A DNA stretch of 64,000 nucleotides from NCBI RefSeq assembly GCF_028649435.1, contig NZ_JAQSIN010000010.1; one strand, written 5' to 3'. The translations under genes were made by a program, and so were the position numbers. Below, in pieces: positions 60,525 to 64,000 of the stretch (the stretch's first letter is position 1; each line of letters opens with the position of its first letter). This stretch comes from Curvibacter microcysteis (lineage in GTDB: Bacteria > Pseudomonadota > Gammaproteobacteria > Burkholderiales > Burkholderiaceae_C). The notes under the pieces were generated by a model. The model was not told where the DNA came from, made no database searches, and worked only from the letters and a program-made list of their open reading frames with translations.

Positions 60525-60653
60525 GCGGGCTCCAAAAGAAAGAAGAGGTTGACTCAGTGGCGCCAGATGCTACACCGGGTGGCTGCACGGGGCTGTCGCC
60601 TGAAGAGCGGTCGGTGGCCCCGAAGAACTGAGGTGGGCGGGGCGCCTGGCGCT

Positions 60654-61148
60654 TCAGGCCTGGCCAGCCAGGTCCAGCAGGCGCTGCAAGGCGTGGGCCA
60701 CGGTGGCGGCGCGCACGGCAGCGCGGTCGCCCTCAAAGTGCCGCATTTCGCTGTGCACAGCAATCGGAGCGCCGGGGCCACCGCGGCGTTGGCCAAAGCC
60801 AAACCAGACCGTGCCCACGGGCTTGGCCGCGCTGCCGCCGCCTGGCCCGGCGACGCCGGTGACTGCCACACTCAGTTGGGCTGGTGCGTGGCGCAGCGCG
60901 CCTTCGGCCATGGCGCGGGCCACCGCCTCGCTGACGGCACCGTGGCGCTCGATCAGCTCGGCGGGCACGCCCAGGGACTCGTTTTTGGCGGCATTGGAGT
61001 AAGTGACAAAGCCGCGCTCAAACCAGTCGCTTGAGCCCGCCAGATCGGTGCAGGTGGCCGCGATCAGGCCGCCAGTGCAGCTCTCGGCAGTGACCAGTTT
61101 CCACTGCTGCTGGCGCAGCAAGTCAGCCAAAGCGGTGCAGGAACTCAT
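60654..61148 (-). CDS. pncC: Nicotinamide-nucleotide amidase (CinA C-terminal family)
   Basis: 164 residues. ESCTGGLIAATCTDLAGSSD carries the catalytic Ser, and SNAAKNESLGVPAELIERHG and VTGVAGPGGGSAAKPVGTVW complete the family pattern. It recycles nicotinamide mononucleotide. The start is the ATG at 61148; the in-frame upstream frame overlaps pgpA. It starts inside the end of pgpA (four-base overlap), as in the usual pgpA-pncC pairing. Confidence 0.93.
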   Translation of the reverse strand: MSSCTALADLLRQQQWKLVTAESCTGGLIAATCTDLAGSSDWFERGFVTYSNAAKNESLGVPAELIERHGAVSEAVARAMAEGALRHAPAQLSVAVTGVAGPGGGSAAKPVGTVWFGFGQRRGGPGAPIAVHSEMRHFEGDRAAVRAATVAHALQRLLDLAGQA

Positions 61149-61705
61149 GCGAAAAACCTCCACAAGGCGATGAGCAGCAGGGTGCAGAAGGCGGCCACCA
61201 GGTCGTCGAACAGAATGCCAAAGCCGCCCTTGGGGCCAAAGCCATGCCACAAATTGTCGGCCCAGCCCACCGGGCCCGGCTTGACCGCATCAAAGAAGCG
61301 AAACAGCGCGAAAGCCACCAGTTGGCCGCTCAGGCTGGCCGGCGTGATCAGCCACAACACGGCCCAGAAGGCGACCACCTCGTCCCAGACGATGTTGCCC
61401 GGGTCCAGGGTGTTGAGGTGGCGTGCTGTGACGGTGCAGGCCCACCAGCCCACCAGGGTGGAGGCCAGCAGCAGCGCGCCGATCTCGCCGGGGCTGAGCC
61501 AGCGCTGCAGCAAGCCAAACGCCGCCCAGGCCCACAGCGTGCCCGCGGTGCCTGGTGCCACCGGGCTGAGCCCGGAGCCAAAGCCCATGGCGATCACATG
61601 GGCCGGGTGCGACCACATGAAGCGGGCGCTTGGGCGCACGCGGGGGCGGGGCAGGGGCGGGTTGGCGCTGGCCAGGGTCGGTTCAGGCGGGAGGCTGGTG
61701 TTCAT
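61145..61705 (-). CDS. pgpA: Phosphatidylglycerophosphatase A
   Basis: 186 residues from the ATG at 61705. Membrane phosphatase of glycerophospholipid synthesis. Typical segments are GSGLSPVAPGTAGTLWAWAA, DPGNIVWDEVVAFWAVLW (acidic residues), FALFRFFDAVKPGPVGWADN and FGILFDDLVAAFCTLLLIAL. It starts within the stop of the LysR gene (ATGA) and overlaps pncC, so all three are in one direction. A longer start would overlap the LysR gene. Confidence 0.94.
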   Translation of the reverse strand: MNTSLPPEPTLASANPPLPRPRVRPSARFMWSHPAHVIAMGFGSGLSPVAPGTAGTLWAWAAFGLLQRWLSPGEIGALLLASTLVGWWACTVTARHLNTLDPGNIVWDEVVAFWAVLWLITPASLSGQLVAFALFRFFDAVKPGPVGWADNLWHGFGPKGGFGILFDDLVAAFCTLLLIALWRFFA

Positions 61706-62625
61706 GGGGCGGGCGAGGTGGCATGGGGCTGCATCTGCTGGAACCATTCGCTCCAATAGTCGATGCAGGCCTGGATTTTGGGCAAGCGGTGGCGCTGCGG
61801 CATCAGCATGGCGTAGATCGGGAAGTGCTGCACATCGACCCAGTCCTCCAGCACCGGCTGCAGCCGGCCCTGGGCCACCAGGGGCGCGGCGATCAAGGTG
61901 TTGCAGCGGCAGATGCCCAGGTCGTGCAGCACCATGGTCATCATGATGCCGGTGGAATTGGCCCGGTAGTGGCCTTGCACCGGCAACTCGGTGGCTTGGC
62001 CGTCGATGATGAAAGGCCAGCGGTTCAGGTGCATGGCCGCGCTGTTGGTGATCAGGCGGTGCGCGGCCAGTTCGTCAGGGTGCTGGGGCCGGCCAAAACG
62101 CGCCAGGTAGCTGGGGCTGGCGTAGAGGGCACGGCCGTGGTGGCCGATTTCCCGCGCCACCATGGATTCGCTGTGCGGTGCACCCGTGCGCAAGGTGATG
62201 TCCACGCCTTCTTGGGCCATGTCGATCAGGCGGTCGTCCGAGTGCAGCTCGATCTGCAGGCGCGGGTGGCGCGCCGACAGGCCGACCAGGCTGGGCACGA
62301 TGATGAAGTGACCCAGGGCAGGGCTGACCGCCACCTGCACGCTGCCACTGACCTCGCGGGTCTGGCTGGCGAATTCAGCCTCCAGTTCTTCCAGCGTGCC
62401 GGTGATGCGCTGGCAGTAGCCCAAAAAAGTCTGGCCCTCGTCGGTCAGTGACAGGCCCTGGGTGGAGCGCAGGACCAGGCGCACGCCGCATTGCTTTTCA
62501 ATGCGGCTGAGCGAGCGGGAGATCTGGCTCACCGGCACCTGGCGCTCGCGCGCCACCGCCGACAGCGTGCCGCGGGTGGCCACGCGCACGAACAAAGCCA
62601 TGTCATCAAAGTCGAGGTCTTTCAC
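61702..62625 (-). CDS. LysR family transcriptional regulator
   Basis: 307 residues. The helix-turn-helix includes FVRVATRGTLSAVARERQVP and VSQISRSLSRIEKQCGVRLV. The effector domain spans about 95-300, CrgA/DgdR-like, with REVSGSVQVAVSPALGHFII. It is divergent from a tautomerase gene, the likely target, with a 26 base dyad between. Its stop overlaps the start of pgpA, which places this regulator inside what is usually a thiL-pgpA block. Confidence 0.9.
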   Translation of the reverse strand: MKDLDFDDMALFVRVATRGTLSAVARERQVPVSQISRSLSRIEKQCGVRLVLRSTQGLSLTDEGQTFLGYCQRITGTLEELEAEFASQTREVSGSVQVAVSPALGHFIIVPSLVGLSARHPRLQIELHSDDRLIDMAQEGVDITLRTGAPHSESMVAREIGHHGRALYASPSYLARFGRPQHPDELAAHRLITNSAAMHLNRWPFIIDGQATELPVQGHYRANSTGIMMTMVLHDLGICRCNTLIAAPLVAQGRLQPVLEDWVDVQHFPIYAMLMPQRHRLPKIQACIDYWSEWFQQMQPHATSPAP

Positions 62626-62688
62626 CCGCCCGATGTTAGCGGTCTGGCGGGCTGGGCGGACCCACGCAGGGTGTCTAAGGGCTTTGCA

Positions 62689-62714
62689 GCGCCTGCAAAA
62701 CGGGTTTGCTGCGC
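62689..62714. promoter_or_regulatory. Candidate LysR operator
   Basis: GCGC-CT-GCAAA-acggg-TTTGC-T-GCGC is a near-perfect inverted repeat between the LysR gene and the tautomerase gene. A 9-base match in each arm with one base difference in spacing is unusual for chance. Confidence 0.45.
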
Positions 62715-62790
62715 GTGCTGTTTCGCGCGGTGGGACTTGTGCCTACAGTGGTTGCAGATAAAAAGGGCCTTGCGCCCACCCAGGAGACCC

Positions 62791-63198
62791 ATGCCCAGCC
62801 TGCACCTCAAAGTCGCCCCACTGCAAAACCCCGAGCGCTACCGCAGCCTGGCGCGGGCCTTGACCGAGCTCAGCGCCCGTGTGCTGCAGTTGCCGGCCGA
62901 GACGGTGGTGGTGTTGATCGACGACCTGCCCGCCGCCCGCTGGTATGTGGGGGGCGAAGCCGTTGAGCGCCCGACGGCGCAGCTCGACATCACCTTGAAC
63001 CAGGGCAGCAGCAGCCCGGCCCAGCGTGCCGACTTCATTGAACAGGCTTTCCAGGAGTTGCAGCGCCAGCTGGCCTATGGCGGCCCCTTGGAGCGCATGA
63101 GCCATGTGCTCGTGCATGAATTGCCGCCCAGCCATTGGGGGGCCGGCGGGCGCACCGAAGCGGAAGGGCTGCGTGGGGCTCAGCCAGTGCTCACTTGA
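62791..63198 (+). CDS. Tautomerase family protein
   Basis: 135 residues with a good ribosome binding site (AGGAG) before the ATG at 62791. The N-terminal Pro after Met (MPSLHLKVAPLQNPERYRSL) and the later LDITLNQGSSSPAQRADFIE and AYGGPLERMSHVLVHELPPS indicate the 4-oxalocrotonate tautomerase / 5-carboxymethyl-2-hydroxymuconate isomerase-like superfamily. It is about twice the size of the minimal enzyme, probably with two fused beta-alpha-beta units. Controlled presumably by the divergent LysR. Its 3' end overlaps thiL by eight bases. Confidence 0.85.
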   Translation: MPSLHLKVAPLQNPERYRSLARALTELSARVLQLPAETVVVLIDDLPAARWYVGGEAVERPTAQLDITLNQGSSSPAQRADFIEQAFQELQRQLAYGGPLERMSHVLVHELPPSHWGAGGRTEAEGLRGAQPVLT

Positions 63199-64000
63199 AG
63201 TGATCGAAAGCCTGGTCCTGGCGTTGCAGCAGCCGGCCTTGTGCATCGCGCAGGCGCAGGCCGGGCTCGGCTTCGATGCGGCCAATGCGGGTCACGGGGG
63301 TTTGGCTGTGCACACTGGCGGCGTGCACCGCGTCGCGCGCGTTGGTGGGGGCGGTGAACACCAGCTCATAGTCATCCCCGCCGGCCAGCACAAAGCCCAG
63401 GGCTTGGTCCTCGTCCAGTGCGTGGCGGGCGGCGATCAGGCCCAGCGCAGCGTCCGTGTCGATGCAGGCTCCGACCCCGGAGCGGCGCAGGATGTGCCCC
63501 AGGTCCCCGATCAGGCCATCGCTCACGTCGGCGGCGGCGCTGGCCACTCCGCGCAAGGCCTGACCCAGGGCGACGCGGGGGCTGGGGGTTTCCATGCGCG
63601 CTCGAGCGGCTTCAAACACGTCCGCGGGCACGCTCAGTTGGCCTCGGAACACCTCCAGCGCCAGGCGGGCGTCGCCCAATTGACCGCTCACATACAGGTC
63701 GTCGCCGACTTGGGCCCCGCTGCGCAGCAGGGCCTGGCTGCGCCCGCCTTGCAACGGCACCTCACCAAACACCGTGATGCACAGGTTCAGCGGGCCTTGG
63801 GTGGTGTCGCCGCCAATCAGCTCGCAGCCATGGGCGTCGGCCAGGGCCAGCAGACCGCGTGAAAAAGGTTCCAGCCATTGTGCGTCGGCGCGCGGCAAGG
63901 CCAGGGCCAGGGTGAAGGCCACAGGCGTGGCGCCGCAGGCGGCCAAGTCGCTGAGGTTCACGGCCAGGGCCTTGTGCCCCAGGCGCTCGGGCGCGACAGT
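63191..64000 (-). CDS. thiL: Thiamine-monophosphate kinase ThiL (5' part outside window)
   Basis: About 269 C-terminal residues are visible; the N-terminus lies past the right edge. Motifs of ThiL are RLGHKALAVNLSDLAACGAT, GCELIGGDTTQGPLNLCITV, ASAAADVSDGLIGDLGHILR and FVLAGGDDYELVFTAP. It phosphorylates thiamine monophosphate to the active diphosphate. It normally stands directly before pgpA, but here a LysR/tautomerase pair is between them. Confidence 0.94.
   Translation of the reverse strand, partial: TVAPERLGHKALAVNLSDLAACGATPVAFTLALALPRADAQWLEPFSRGLLALADAHGCELIGGDTTQGPLNLCITVFGEVPLQGGRSQALLRSGAQVGDDLYVSGQLGDARLALEVFRGQLSVPADVFEAARARMETPSPRVALGQALRGVASAAADVSDGLIGDLGHILRRSGVGACIDTDAALGLIAARHALDEDQALGFVLAGGDDYELVFTAPTNARDAVHAASVHSQTPVTRIGRIEAEPGLRLRDAQGRLLQRQDQAFDHFK

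Overview
The window is 64 kb of high-G+C, densely coding chromosomal DNA. Gene content and order (rsmI/yraN/diaA/dolP, dsbA-lptA-lptB-rpoN, thiL near pgpA-pncC, glcB, a bifunctional putA, many LysR regulators and an ABC transporter of the branched-chain amino-acid type) point to a betaproteobacterium of the order Burkholderiales, most likely Comamonadaceae. No rRNA, tRNA, insertion sequence, prophage or CRISPR array was recognised.

Region 1 (1-10931) is the most distinctive. A divergently transcribed ABC transporter binding protein (1-1135, cut by the window edge) faces a run of nine genes in the order iacH-A-B-I-C-D-E-F-G. This is a complete catabolic set for the plant auxin indole-3-acetic acid (IAA). 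It holds an amidase, an acyl-CoA-dehydrogenase-fold monooxygenase, two small proteins, a two-subunit Rieske oxygenase with its reductase, a short-chain dehydrogenase and a flavin reductase. Two further genes follow in the same direction, a ketopantoate-reductase-like dehydrogenase and a class II aldolase, and they may extend the pathway. The 513 bp divergent promoter region holds several dyads, one overlapping a likely promoter. No iacR-type regulator and no catechol dioxygenase is in the window.

Region 2 (10999-25813): a luciferase-like flavin monooxygenase, a PutA without its usual DNA-binding domain, and a peptide-scavenging cluster. The cluster is an RpiR-type regulator, isoaspartyl peptidase, the four GsiABCD-type importer genes, a DmpA-type aminopeptidase and an M55 D-aminopeptidase. 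The importer and the peptidases together look built to take up and cut peptides with unusual bonds or D-residues.

Region 3 (25890-46849) is a mosaic of single genes and short operons. It includes a NadM/Nudix-like protein with a damaged nucleotidyltransferase motif, a GAF-GGDEF-PAS protein, a YegD-type Hsp70, an OmpA-like protein, Lrp and LysR regulators, rsmI divergent from yraN-diaA-dolP, a glutamine amidotransferase, a drug efflux permease with a tautomerase, a dehalogenase followed by malate synthase G, and a set of lipid/sugar modification genes (YdjC-type deacetylase, ArnT-like transferase, GT2 transferase).

Region 4 (47012-64000) is largely housekeeping: argS, a SPOR protein, dsbA, lptA-lptB-rpoN, an RlmL-type methyltransferase, a PIN protein, a Crp-family regulator, an FMN glutamate-synthase-like protein, a SEC-C protein, a fluoroacetate-dehalogenase-like hydrolase, pncC, pgpA, a LysR/tautomerase pair and the 3' part of thiL. 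Start codons were picked from ribosome binding sites, family length and overlap with neighbours. All functions are inferred from sequence alone.
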